From: CAYWKU01 sp964459325
GTDB lineage: Bacteria > RBG-13-61-14 > CAYWKU01
DNA length: 64,000 nt
Direction of reading: 5' to 3'
Assembly (NCBI GenBank): GCA_964459325.1
Contig: CAYWKU010000002.1
Location: 161,627 to 225,626, forward strand
Shown here one piece after another: positions 17,754 to 26,615 of the stretch. The notes beneath the pieces are model-generated. The model did not search any database, was not told the origin of the DNA, and saw only the letters and a list, made by a program, of their open reading frames with translations. The translations under genes were made by a program, and so were the position numbers. Each line of letters opens with the position of its first letter. Within the stretch, counting starts at the first letter, position 1.

Positions 17754-17769
17754 GTTCATTACGTTATGC

Positions 17770-19278
17770 TCATGGGCCCATAAGATTAGCGATTACGTGG
17801 AACAGCGTGGAGTTGGTGGGGTAAATGCCCTTGTAGATGGTGTAGGTTTTTCTGTATATTTCCGCGTTTTCTTCCTTGGGCTTTGTAACCTCCGACTGCT
17901 TGGGCGCCAACACCTTGCAGGCCTCGTCGACGTTCGGAAAAGCGCCCACTCCCGCGGCGGCCAATATGGCGGAGCCGATGACGGTCATCTCCGCCGCCGT
18001 ACCCACGTGATTAAGCTCCACGCCCATTATGTCGGCTATAATCTGCCTCCATACCGGGCTTTGCACTCCCGTCCCGGAGGTTACCACTTTGTTGGGGGAA
18101 ATACCTATGTCCAGCAAAATTTCGTAGCATTCCTTCAGGGCGAACGCGACGCCCTCCATCACGGCCCGGGCCAGGTGCCCGGCGCCGTGGCGCGGGGTAA
18201 GCCCGACGAAAGCTCCCTTGGCGTGCGGGTCCATGTGAGGAGTACGCTCGCCGCTCAGGTAAGGCAGGAAAAGCAGCCCCTCGCTGCCCGGCGGCACTTC
18301 ATCGGCCAGCCCGTCGAACTCGGCGAAGGTGAAGCGCCCCTCGGTCATGTTGCGTAGCCATTCCAGGGCCAGTCCGCCGTTGAGAGTAGCGCCCATTATG
18401 TACCACCGGTCGGGAACTACGTGGCAGAAAGTATGGGTGCGCAGCTCGGGGTCGTAAAGCGGCTCCTCCAGCGCGGCCAGCACCTGCCCACCGCCACCGA
18501 GATTGACGTTGATGACCCCCGGCTCGGTTACGCCGTTGCCCACCGCTGCCAGGGGAGTATCTCCTCCCCCGCGCACCACGGGTATGTCCCCGACCAGGCC
18601 CAGTTCCTTGGCGGCCTCGTCGGTGAGCTTGCCGCACACATCCACGCTCTCGCCGGATGGGGGAAACACCCAACTGTCCAGCTCCAGCGCTTCCAACAAC
18701 TCCCTCGACCAACCCCTGGCTTCCGTATCGAAAAGGAGGGTGGCACTGGCGTCGCTGACGTCGGTGCCTATTTCATCGGTAAGCTTATAGCGGACGTAAT
18801 CCTTCGGCAGCAGAGTGCGATGAATGGCCTTGAACCGCTCCGGCTCGTTCTTGCGAATCCACAGCAGGGTAGCGGCCAGGAATCCGGTGTCCACGGCGCT
18901 GCGGGCGATTTTCCCCAGGCGGATTTTTCCCACCCGGTCGTAAATCTCCCGCACCTCGGCCATGCTGCGATTATCCGCCCAGATGACGGCGTCACCCAGA
19001 AGGTTCATCTTCCGGTCAAGGAAGACGCCGCCGTGCATTTGCCCGCCCACTCCGATGGCGGACATATCCTTGCCCGTAACCGAGGCGTCTTTCAAGGTTT
19101 TCTTAACGGCCTTCTTGACGGCATCCCACCATTCATCCGGACTCTGCTCGGCTCTTCCCACAGCGGGCCTCTTGACCCTGTACCCTTCCGATGCCAGCCC
19201 GTGAGTGCCGCCCTTGCCGTCCAGAATAACGGTCTTAACGTCCGTCGTGCCCAGGTCTATTCCAAGATAGTATTCGAT
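17770..19278 (-). CDS. FGGY-family carbohydrate kinase (xylulokinase-like), apparent AUC start
   Basis: 502 aa if started at ATC 19278. Upstream of the first ordinary start (GTG 19161) the frame encodes the essential phosphate-1 motif YYLGIDLGTTDVKTVILD; a start at GTG would remove it. The ATC is preceded by GGGAGG six bases away and a stop codon lies further up in frame, with no ATG, GTG or TTG between. Other landmarks: SAIGVGGQMHGGVFLD, VIWADNRS, GGGDTPLAAVGNG, EGVAFALKE and TSGTGVQSPVW. The family phosphorylates sugars such as xylulose; the exact substrate is unknown. Confidence 0.8.
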   Translation of the reverse strand: MEYYLGIDLGTTDVKTVILDGKGGTHGLASEGYRVKRPAVGRAEQSPDEWWDAVKKAVKKTLKDASVTGKDMSAIGVGGQMHGGVFLDRKMNLLGDAVIWADNRSMAEVREIYDRVGKIRLGKIARSAVDTGFLAATLLWIRKNEPERFKAIHRTLLPKDYVRYKLTDEIGTDVSDASATLLFDTEARGWSRELLEALELDSWVFPPSGESVDVCGKLTDEAAKELGLVGDIPVVRGGGDTPLAAVGNGVTEPGVINVNLGGGGQVLAALEEPLYDPELRTHTFCHVVPDRWYIMGATLNGGLALEWLRNMTEGRFTFAEFDGLADEVPPGSEGLLFLPYLSGERTPHMDPHAKGAFVGLTPRHGAGHLARAVMEGVAFALKECYEILLDIGISPNKVVTSGTGVQSPVWRQIIADIMGVELNHVGTAAEMTVIGSAILAAAGVGAFPNVDEACKVLAPKQSEVTKPKEENAEIYRKTYTIYKGIYPTNSTLFHVIANLMGP

Positions 19279-19358
19279 GGCGCACCTCCCTCTCTCCCCG
19301 AAGAGCCGCGCTCACGCAACTCCCCGCAAAGAGAACACAAGAGTGTCATTGATATGCG

Positions 19359-19388
19359 ATAATATAATCAGTATGGCGGTTTTGGCAA
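19359..19388 (-). promoter_or_regulatory. Sigma-70-like promoter for the FGGY kinase gene
   Basis: Minus strand TTGCCA, 18-base spacer, TATTAT. The start point would lie about 70 bases before the proposed ATC start at 19278. Confidence 0.6.
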
Positions 19389-19457
19389 GAGGAAGTGTCT
19401 TTCTCTGAATTCTGAGCTTGAAAATGAACCCTGCATGCCTGTTACCAACACCTTGTA

Positions 19458-19802
19458 AGCCGGTCCCGGCTCCCTCTGGACAAGCTGGTGGTTTCCGACC
19501 ACCCTGTGCGGCTATTGTGGGAATTTGTGAGCAAGTTTGAGATGGGTGGGATAGAGGGCAAGTACAAGGCTTACGAGGGAGAGGCGGGTCGAAGTCCTTT
19601 CAGTCCCCGGGTTTTATTGTCGTTGTGGTTATACGGTTACATGGAGGGGGTGTTCAGCAGCCGGGAGCTTGAGCGCAGGTGCAGGGAGGACGCGCCGTAC
19701 ATGTGGCTTTGCGGCGGTCTGGAGCCGAACTACCACACGTTGAGCGATTTTCGGGGCGCCAATGGAGAGGAGTTTGACGAGTTATTGAGTAACCGTAAAT
19801 AA
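19458..19802 (+). pseudogene. IS1182-type transposase, N-terminal remnant
   Basis: About 115 codons matching the N-terminal (DUF772-like) part of IS1182/IS5-group transposases: RLPLDKLVVSDHPVRLLWEF, FSPRVLLSLWLYGYMEGVFS and SSRELERRCREDAPYMWLCG followed by PNYHTLSDFR. The frame ends at 19802; the catalytic DDE domain of a ~450-aa transposase is absent. No start codon fits the homologous start well, and no inverted repeats were found. An inactive IS fragment. Confidence 0.8.
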
Positions 19803-19804
19803 TT

Positions 19805-19840
19805 GGAGGGCCCGGTTTCCCGGACCCTCCGTTTTTCGGC
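19805..19840 (+). terminator. Rho-independent terminator
   Basis: GGAGGGCCCGG pairs with CCGGACCCTCC (one mismatch) around a short T-rich loop and is followed by GTTTTTC. More G/C-rich hairpins follow at 19885-19945. The 19841-20219 stretch otherwise holds only repeats and no convincing gene. Confidence 0.7.
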
Positions 19841-20160
19841 CCCGCCGGCCCCCGGCTTTGCGGGGTCCCGCTACTTGTCAGAAGGATGGGGGCCGCCGCT
19901 TTTTGGCGGCCCCCGGGAGGTCGCCGCTGTTTTTTGCAGCGGCAAAATGGGAAGGGGCATTCCCGTTGTCTATTGCTTCTTCAATTATGATGCCAAAAAC
20001 GCCGCATCTTGTAACTAGCTGTTTTTGCGGTATAAATTATTTGGGGGAGGCCGGGAGGGAAAGCGGGCAAAGCCGGTTCGTGAAGAAATTATTGCGCTTA
20101 CTCTAAAATTATTTCAGAGTAGGAGGGGGATAAGGCTTTGTGCTGATACCGCAAGTGTCA

Positions 20161-20186
20161 GGCAAGGGGCTTAAGCCCCTTGTCTG
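20161..20186. repeat. CAAGGGG-type palindromic repeat
   Basis: CAAGGGGCTTAAGCCCCTTG downstream of the convergent epimerase gene; same family as at 3016-3085. Confidence 0.8.
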
Positions 20187-20219
20187 AAAGAGAAAGGGCG
20201 AATATACTGCCGGTATGTT

Positions 20220-21173
20220 TTACCTTTTTTCGGCCGCTTCCAGGAAGGCCATGAGGGCTTCCCGGGAGGTGTATTCGGCCTCGAAGCCCGCTTCGGCTTT
20301 GGCTTTTTCCCCGCTTGCCCACCACGGCCACCGGAGGAAGTCGAGCTGGCCGCTGGGGGCCTCGAACAGAACCCCCATCTGCCACATAAAGTCCACCGCC
20401 GGGTACACCAGCCACGCGGGAAGGCTCAGCCGGGGCGGTTTTCCGCGCACGGTCTCCAGCACTTCCGACAGCTTCATGGTGTCCCTTCCGACCAGGTTAT
20501 AGATTCCGTGGTTTTTTGCTTCGAGCATCATCAGCGTTGCCCGGGCGACGTCGTCCTCGTGCACGAATTGCATAGTGGGGTCGTCTCCGCTCACCAGAAA
20601 TCGGGATGCCAGGGAAAGCCCCCGTGAGATGTAGTTGTCCACGTTCGGCCCCAGCACGATGCAGGGCCTGACCATGGTCACGGTCACGTCGGGGTTCCTT
20701 TTCATGAACCCCCGTACCATGCGGTCGATTTTGGCCTTGTCGTGTGCGTACTGGTAGCTCTTGGGCGCTCGCAGGGGGTGGTCTTCGGTGAGCGGCTCGG
20801 GGTTGTCGGGCAGTGCGCCGTAGGCGGAAGCGCTGCTGGTGACGAACAACTGCCCGGCCCCGCAGGCGCGAGCCGCCCGCAGGACGTTATTCGTGCCCCA
20901 CACGTCGATGGAGTGCATTTTGACCCGGTTGAAGATGGGGTTGAGCACGAAGGCCAGGTGAATTATGACCTCCGGCTTTTCCCGGACGGCCAGCTCCCGG
21001 AGGCCGTAGTCGCGGACGTCCATCCGGTGGAATTCGAGAAAGTCGGGTTTGTAGGACGGCTCGGCGACATCAACGCCGATTACGCGGTCAATACCCTCCC
21101 CTTTCCGGGCGAAGGCCTCCATGATTTTGCGTCCCAGGTATCCCGAGACGCCCGTAACAAGATACGCGGCCAT
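20220..21173 (-). CDS. NAD-dependent epimerase/dehydratase (extended SDR)
   Basis: 317 aa. The Rossmann motif VTGVSGYLGRKI (GxxGxxG), an NAD-ribose Asp region (VIGVDVAE), a Ser in VTSSASAYG and the catalytic pair in SYQYAHDKAK (Y-x-x-x-K form) place it among extended short-chain dehydrogenases acting on nucleotide sugars or similar substrates. Substrate not predictable. It stands alone, with a cupin gene just upstream on the same strand. Confidence 0.85.
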   Translation of the reverse strand: MAAYLVTGVSGYLGRKIMEAFARKGEGIDRVIGVDVAEPSYKPDFLEFHRMDVRDYGLRELAVREKPEVIIHLAFVLNPIFNRVKMHSIDVWGTNNVLRAARACGAGQLFVTSSASAYGALPDNPEPLTEDHPLRAPKSYQYAHDKAKIDRMVRGFMKRNPDVTVTMVRPCIVLGPNVDNYISRGLSLASRFLVSGDDPTMQFVHEDDVARATLMMLEAKNHGIYNLVGRDTMKLSEVLETVRGKPPRLSLPAWLVYPAVDFMWQMGVLFEAPSGQLDFLRWPWWASGEKAKAEAGFEAEYTSREALMAFLEAAEKR

Positions 21174-21217
21174 TTTTTTACCCCTTGATACTTATCACTG
21201 AAAATCATACCGGCTCC

Positions 21218-21544
21218 TCAAAACACATAATCATCCCTTTTCGGCCCGAAAGAATCTATGGCGAAGACAGGCCCTTCAATGACTTCGCCGGAATGCGGCG
21301 CCCCTCCCGGTATGGTCAGAACCTGCCCCTCGCCGACGTCGTGGGACTTCCCATCTACAGTCAGGCGCAATACGCCCCGGGCGATGTAGCTTACCTGGTC
21401 GTGCGGGTGGGAATGCTCGGGAAGAACAGCGCCGGGGTCCAGCTCGACGAAGGTCACCGTCAACTTGTCCAGGTGAACCGCCCGCAGGCGTATGCCCGGC
21501 GCGAGCTCCTTGGAAGGCAGGTCTTTAACCGTTCGGGGTTGCAT
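21218..21544 (-). CDS. Small cupin-domain protein
   Basis: 108 aa single cupin barrel. Metal-binding motif 1 is visible as LPEHSHPHDQVSYIARG (two His, Gln, one Glu-position changed) and motif 2 as IPGGAPHSGEV. Small cupins of this type bind a metal and may act as isomerases, dioxygenases or sensors. It precedes the epimerase on the same strand by about 45 bases. Confidence 0.85.
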   Translation of the reverse strand: MQPRTVKDLPSKELAPGIRLRAVHLDKLTVTFVELDPGAVLPEHSHPHDQVSYIARGVLRLTVDGKSHDVGEGQVLTIPGGAPHSGEVIEGPVFAIDSFGPKRDDYVF

Positions 21545-21780
21545 TCCGAAAAACCGACCGAAAATTCATACCCTGATTATCTACAACATTTTTCAGATAA
21601 TTTAAAGGGGGCGGTCGTTATCCGAAAATACATGCTGTTTATAATTTCCGGGCCTTGCGCGGTTGTATCCGCACCGGCGCGGCTTGACATACCCCGAACC
21701 GCCAATCACACTATTTTGAAACTACTTTGGACGTTTACGGGTCAAAAACCTTAAACTACCCGCAACGGGGGAGACATACC
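21545..21780. other. Intergenic region upstream of S55-like gene
   Basis: About 236 bases, AT-richer than its surroundings, holding the divergent control regions of the cupin and S55 genes. A TTGACA is present at 21684, but the nearest TATTTT lies 22 bases away, too far for a standard promoter; no confident promoter is called. A GGGGGAG just before ATG 21781 is a good ribosome-binding site. Confidence 0.4.
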
Positions 21781-23493
21781 ATGTTAAAGCGCCTTTGGAG
21801 CGTTCTGGCGGCCTTTGCGATACTGGGACTGATATTTTCCACCTCCTTCGCAAAAGATAAATCGGACGCGGTGTCGAAGTTCATGCCGGTCGAGGAAATC
21901 GAGCCGGGCATGAAGGGCTACGGCCTCACGGTGTTCGACGGCGCCGAGGTGGAGCGGTTCGACGTGGAGGTGGTGGAGATATTGAAAAACGCCATGCCCA
22001 AGCAGGACATCATCCTGGTAAAGCTGTCCGGGCACGGCCTGGAGGATTCGGGCATATACCAGGGCATGAGCGGCAGCCCCGTCTTCATCAATGACAGGCT
22101 CATCGGCGCGTTGGCTTACGGCTGGTCATATACAAAGGTGGCAATCGCGGGGGTTACGCCGATTCACAACATGCTTGAAACGATGGAAAGGCCGCTGGCG
22201 GACCCGATACACGTAGCGGCCAACGACAAAAGCGGTCAATCAGAGCGCCCGGAAGGCCAAATCGTGCCGCTCACCACCCCGGTAATGGTTTCCGGCATTC
22301 CCTCTTCGATGATGGGTAAATTATCGGAGTTTCTCGACGATTACAACATGAACCCCATCCAGGGGGGCGGAGCGCAGGACGACGCCGGCACTGGGCCCTT
22401 CGAGCCGGGCAGCGCTATGGGAGTCACCCTGACCCGGGGCGACATCTCGATGCACGCCATCGGTACCGTCACCTGGGTGGAGGACTCGAAGGTGCTGGCC
22501 TTCGGCCACCCCTTCCTTAACGGCGGCGAGATAAGGTTCCCGGTCACCGGGGCCAAGGTGCTGGCGCTGCTGCCCAGGTTGAGCATATCCACCAAGATGG
22601 GGCTGGCGGGCGCCGAAGCGGGCGGACTGGTGCAGGACCGCCAGGCCTGCGTAGTCGCCGATACCGAATACCGCGCTCCCATGATTCCGTTCGACATGAC
22701 GGTTATTAATGAAAAGACGGGCAGGGAAGAGCGCTTCGACACCGAGATGGCGTGGGAAACCCGCTTTACGTCCCGGTTAATGGACATGCTGCTGGAAGCG
22801 GGCCTGGTTTACGCGGAAGCTCAGGCTGGCGAGAACACGGCCGAGACGGTGGTGGAGGCGAAATTCGAGGGTTATCCGCCGGTTACATTGAAAAACGTAT
22901 ACTTCAACGGCAAGGGACCTTTCAACAAGGCCATGCTGGCGCCGGTGAAGAAAATGCTTTTCAACCCCTTCGAGAAGGTGAAGCTGGAGAGCCTGAAGGT
23001 GGAAGCCCGTATTACCCCGGAAATCCGAATAGCCACGATAAAGCGTTTGTGGATGGAGGAAGACGAGATACCTCCCGGCGGCGTGGGACACGTGCACGTT
23101 GTCCTGGAGCCTTTCGAGCGGGAGGAGACCGAAAGGGTGGTTAAGGTGCGCATCAACAAGGACGCCAAACCCGGCTCCCGGGTGATGGTGGGGGCCGCGG
23201 GCGGCATGGCGGTGGTTCCGCCGGTGGCGAGGCCGGTGGACTTCGAGGGCGTCATGGAACTTTTCGAGTCGCTCTACAAGACCACCGACCTGGTGGTGGT
23301 GCAGCAGAAGAGCACCCTGGGCGCGAGGCTCGAGGGTGAAATCATGCCCGACCTCCCACCCGCGGCGATAAGAATGCTGGGCGCGGCAAACACCACCGGC
23401 CCGCAGATACAAAGGGATTTCGAGATGACGCCGGTCTCCACCGAGTGGGTGATTCTCGGAAAGGCCGCCCTACAGGTTAAGGTAGCCAAGTAG
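21781..23493 (+). CDS. Secreted SpoIVB/S55-type serine peptidase-like protein
   Basis: 570 aa from ATG 21781. Signal peptide LKRLWSVLAAFAILGLIFST is followed by an S55-like domain: MPVEEIEPGMKGYGLTVFDG, and the nucleophile segment IYQGMSGSPVFI with the Ser of GMSGSP. Further AFGHPFL and several beta-rich domains fill the C-terminus. S55 enzymes are trypsin-like autoprocessing peptidases first known from sporulation; homologues in non-sporulating Gram-negatives are probably periplasmic. The next gene encodes another secreted protein, so the two may work together. Confidence 0.82.
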   Translation: MLKRLWSVLAAFAILGLIFSTSFAKDKSDAVSKFMPVEEIEPGMKGYGLTVFDGAEVERFDVEVVEILKNAMPKQDIILVKLSGHGLEDSGIYQGMSGSPVFINDRLIGALAYGWSYTKVAIAGVTPIHNMLETMERPLADPIHVAANDKSGQSERPEGQIVPLTTPVMVSGIPSSMMGKLSEFLDDYNMNPIQGGGAQDDAGTGPFEPGSAMGVTLTRGDISMHAIGTVTWVEDSKVLAFGHPFLNGGEIRFPVTGAKVLALLPRLSISTKMGLAGAEAGGLVQDRQACVVADTEYRAPMIPFDMTVINEKTGREERFDTEMAWETRFTSRLMDMLLEAGLVYAEAQAGENTAETVVEAKFEGYPPVTLKNVYFNGKGPFNKAMLAPVKKMLFNPFEKVKLESLKVEARITPEIRIATIKRLWMEEDEIPPGGVGHVHVVLEPFEREETERVVKVRINKDAKPGSRVMVGAAGGMAVVPPVARPVDFEGVMELFESLYKTTDLVVVQQKSTLGARLEGEIMPDLPPAAIRMLGAANTTGPQIQRDFEMTPVSTEWVILGKAALQVKVAK

Positions 23494-23692
23494 TTTTGGT
23501 TGAGATATGAACCTGGGGGGAGAACCGAAAGGTGCTGGAAAATATCTAATTTTGAATATAAAAGTGGTAGGGGCGACACTCTTGTCGCCCATTCCGGAGG
23601 AGAAGCGCCGGGAGCGTCCGGCAGGAGCCGAGCGCCCGGCAGGAACCGAGCGCCCGGCAGGAGTGCCGGGCCTACCATATTAAGGTGAGAGG
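23494..23692. repeat. Palindromic repeat cluster between two secreted-protein genes
   Basis: Contains GGGCGACACTCTTGTCGCCC and three near-identical units of GCCCGGCAGGA(A/G) ending in GCCGGGCCTACCAT. The same families flank the virion genes downstream. Confidence 0.85.
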
Positions 23693-25753
23693 ATGAGCAT
23701 GAAAAAGATTTTCGTAAGTATGGCGCTTTTAGCGGCCTGGGCCGTTCTTTCCGCGAGCGCGGTAATGGCGGTTACCACCGAGTACGCGGAGTTGAATTCC
23801 CTCGACGACTGGCTCGACGGCCGGACCACCTGGGTGGAAATATCGGCGGCGGGCAAGTTGAGGCCCGGGCCGTCCCTGAAAGAACACACCACCGGCGAGC
23901 AGCAGGTATGGGACATACTCGCCCACTCCTCGGGAAAATATTTCATCGCCACCGGCATTAACGGAAAGGTGTTGTCGCTCGACGGGAAAAAGGTTTCCAC
24001 CGTGCTGGAGACGGGCCGGGTGATAGCCACCTCGCTGGCCGAGGGACGGGACGGAACGGTCTACGTCGCCGCCGCGCCCGGGGGTGAGATATACCGCATC
24101 AGCCCCAACGGCACTTCCGGCCTGTTCAGCGAGCTGGAGGACGAGTACGTCTGGACGCTGGCCGTCGGAACCGACGGAACACTATATGCCGGCACCGGCC
24201 CGAAGGGCATGATATACGCCATCGGTCGCGACGGCGAAGCCGAAACGGTGAAGGAGCTGGAGAACGACCAGGTGGTAAGGCTGGCGGTGAGCGCCTCGGG
24301 CAAGCTTTACGCCGGAACCGCCAAGAAGGGCATACTTTACGAGATAGACCCCTCCCACGATTACGCCTTCACGGCCCTGGCTTCCTTTCCCGACTGGGAG
24401 CTCAGCGGGCTTGCCGTGGCCCGCGACGGCTCGCTGGTGGTGGGCTTGAACTCGCTGAAAATACGCGCCAAGAAGCCGGAGCTTATAAAAAAGGAGGGGA
24501 AGAAAGACGGGGACGGCAATAACGCTCACGACGGAGGAGACCGCAACTCCGCCGAGCATCCCTCCCGGGCGCTGGCGAGGGCAAAATGCCAGGTAATAAG
24601 GGTTACACCCATGGGACTGGCGGAAGTGCTTTTTCAGCAGAAAAAAATGTTTATATCCGAACTTGCCGTTACACCCGGCGGCCGGATAATTTTCACTACG
24701 GGACCGGAAGGAAGGGTGCTGGCCATATCGGAGCATAACGAGATAAGCCTGCTCAACGATTTGCCCGAGTCGCAGGCGTCCGCGCTGAGTGTGCGTAACG
24801 GCGAGTTGTCCGCCGTGGCCACCGCCAACCCGGGCGTAGTATACACTGTGGAAAAAGGACGGGGAACGGACGCGGAGTACATAAGCGAAGTGCTCGATGT
24901 GAAAGCGCCTTCGGACTGGGGCAGGCTGAATTGGAGGTCGGAAGGCGGCGGCAAGTTGCTGGGAGGGCTGAATGTAAGCACCCGTAGCGGCAACGTCGAG
25001 CGTCCTGACGATTCGTGGAGCGAATGGGAGAAGGTCGGCGGCAACGGCGAGCTTATCAAAAGCCCCTCCGCCCGCTACATCCGGGTGAAGATGGAATGGA
25101 AGCGCGATACCACCGTAGTGCGCTCCCTGCGGGTGTACTACCGCCCCGTAAACCAGTCGCCGCAGGTTTACGACGTTGACATGAGAAGGCGAAAGAAAAG
25201 TCGAAGGCGTTCATCGGGGGACGAGCTGCTCATCAAGTGGAAGGTGAGGAATCCCGACGACGACGAGCTCGGCTACAGGCTCGAGTACAAGCGCGAGGAA
25301 TCGGGCGTGTGGCTGCCGGTGAATGAAAACCTGCTCAAAGACGATGATTACAAGTGGGACACATCGAACGTGCCCGACGGCTGGTACAGGCTCCGGGTGG
25401 TGGCCACGGACGAGGTCAGCAACCCGGCGGGCCGGGAGAAAACTTCACGGTATACCACCGAGCCGTTCCTGGTGGACAACAGGAAGCCGGAAATTATGGA
25501 CCTGAAATACCACGGGGGAGTGGTATCCGGGGTGGCCGAGGACAGCTTCAGCGTCATCGAAAACATATCCTACTCCGTCGACGGCGGCCAGTGGAAGGCG
25601 ATATGGCCGGAGGACGGATTTCTCGACCAGACGAAGGAAAAGTTCAAAATCGAGCTGGACAACCTGACGCGGGAGCCCCACGAAATATCGGTAATGGCCG
25701 AGGACGAGGCCGGCAATACGGGTATCGGCTCCATATCGGTAACCCTGGATTAA
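23693..25753 (+). CDS. Secreted beta-propeller protein with C-terminal Ig/FN3-like domains
   Basis: 686 aa with a signal peptide (KKIFVSMALLAAWAVLSASA). From about residue 75 to 400 there are repeated blade-like units (for example GTVYVAAAPGGEIYRI, GTLYAGTGPKGMIYAI, GKLYAGTAKKGILYEI), typical of NHL/SMP-type propellers. A lysine/aspartate-rich loop separates blades near residue 265. The last ~250 residues look like discoidin/Ig-like domains (WSEWEKVGG, DNRKPEIMDL). Likely periplasmic or surface binding protein; ligand unknown. Confidence 0.75.
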   Translation: MSMKKIFVSMALLAAWAVLSASAVMAVTTEYAELNSLDDWLDGRTTWVEISAAGKLRPGPSLKEHTTGEQQVWDILAHSSGKYFIATGINGKVLSLDGKKVSTVLETGRVIATSLAEGRDGTVYVAAAPGGEIYRISPNGTSGLFSELEDEYVWTLAVGTDGTLYAGTGPKGMIYAIGRDGEAETVKELENDQVVRLAVSASGKLYAGTAKKGILYEIDPSHDYAFTALASFPDWELSGLAVARDGSLVVGLNSLKIRAKKPELIKKEGKKDGDGNNAHDGGDRNSAEHPSRALARAKCQVIRVTPMGLAEVLFQQKKMFISELAVTPGGRIIFTTGPEGRVLAISEHNEISLLNDLPESQASALSVRNGELSAVATANPGVVYTVEKGRGTDAEYISEVLDVKAPSDWGRLNWRSEGGGKLLGGLNVSTRSGNVERPDDSWSEWEKVGGNGELIKSPSARYIRVKMEWKRDTTVVRSLRVYYRPVNQSPQVYDVDMRRRKKSRRRSSGDELLIKWKVRNPDDDELGYRLEYKREESGVWLPVNENLLKDDDYKWDTSNVPDGWYRLRVVATDEVSNPAGREKTSRYTTEPFLVDNRKPEIMDLKYHGGVVSGVAEDSFSVIENISYSVDGGQWKAIWPEDGFLDQTKEKFKIELDNLTREPHEISVMAEDEAGNTGIGSISVTLD

Positions 25754-25853
25754 ACCCGGGGCCATAATCCACGCAAAGACGCGAAGGCGCAAAGACTGAA
25801 TTTCGCCTTGTGTTATTTTTCTAAGGCCTGATTCTCCATACCGGAGCTTCGAC

Positions 25854-25882
25854 TTGACATTCCTCTCAATAAGGAATAGGTT
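25854..25882 (+). promoter_or_regulatory. Sigma-70-like promoter
   Basis: TTGACA, 17-base spacer, TAGGTT, about 58 bases before the response-regulator start at 25940. Confidence 0.55.
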
Positions 25883-25939
25883 AGCACCGTAAGTGTAGTG
25901 GTATCGGGGGCTTATACTGCAAAACGGGACTGATGTCCG

Positions 25940-26614
25940 ATGGAAGACACTCCACGAAGATATTGCATGGGCTGCGGGGAACCCGTGGACACTCACGTGG
26001 TGGAGCGCGACGGGCAGCGCGAGCTGCGTTGCCTCTACTGCGGCCTCACCCTCAAAATCCTCGGCTCGGCGGATGAAGAAGACGCACAGGAATCCGCCCC
26101 ATCGAGCTCGGAACCCGAGGGGCTGCCGGAGGAGCTCGTCCAGCCCATCGAAAAGGGTGAGAAGAAACCCGGCGCGAAAAGCATAATAATCGCCGAAGAT
26201 TCGGACTTCCTGCGCGAGTTCATGAAAAAGCTCATTATAAAAAAGGGACTGGCGGAGGACGTCATCGCATGCCGCGACGGGCAGGAGTTCGTAACTGAAA
26301 TCACCAAAAGCCTCGCGGACGACAAGGCCCCCGAGATGGCGATACTGGACCTGCAAATGCCCAACATGGACGGCATTACCGCAGCGCGCACCATGAGAGC
26401 GGTGGAGAAGAAATTCGAGGTGAACAGAAAAATGCCCATCCTGTTTTTCAGCGTGCAGAGGTGCGACGAGGGGTTGAAAAAGCAGTTGTCGCAGTTCGCC
26501 CCGGCCAGCTACATAAACAAGGGCGCCGACGCAAGCCCCGAAAAGCTGACTCACCGGGTGGACCAGCTGATTCGCCATCTTTTGAAAAAGAGGGCGCAGA
26601 AAGGCGGGCGGTAA
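25940..26614 (+). CDS. Zinc-ribbon response regulator
   Basis: 224 aa. N-terminal zinc ribbon with CMGCG and CLYCG (residues 9-38), an acidic linker, then a receiver domain (about 78-205): acidic pair IIIAEDSD, phosphoacceptor Asp in MAILDLQMPNMDG and conserved Lys in YINKG. No output domain besides the zinc ribbon. It shares the unusual CDEGL segment before the last strand with the FHA protein at 29721-30602, so the two receivers are related. The PilZ gene starts one base after its stop, giving a two-gene operon. Confidence 0.85.
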   Translation: MEDTPRRYCMGCGEPVDTHVVERDGQRELRCLYCGLTLKILGSADEEDAQESAPSSSEPEGLPEELVQPIEKGEKKPGAKSIIIAEDSDFLREFMKKLIIKKGLAEDVIACRDGQEFVTEITKSLADDKAPEMAILDLQMPNMDGITAARTMRAVEKKFEVNRKMPILFFSVQRCDEGLKKQLSQFAPASYINKGADASPEKLTHRVDQLIRHLLKKRAQKGGR

Positions 26615-26615
26615 G

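Noticed and set aside
21684..21717. TTGACA ... TATTTT as a promoter for the S55 gene
   Set aside because: The spacer is 22 bases, too long for a sigma-70 promoter, and no better -10 element lies at the right distance.
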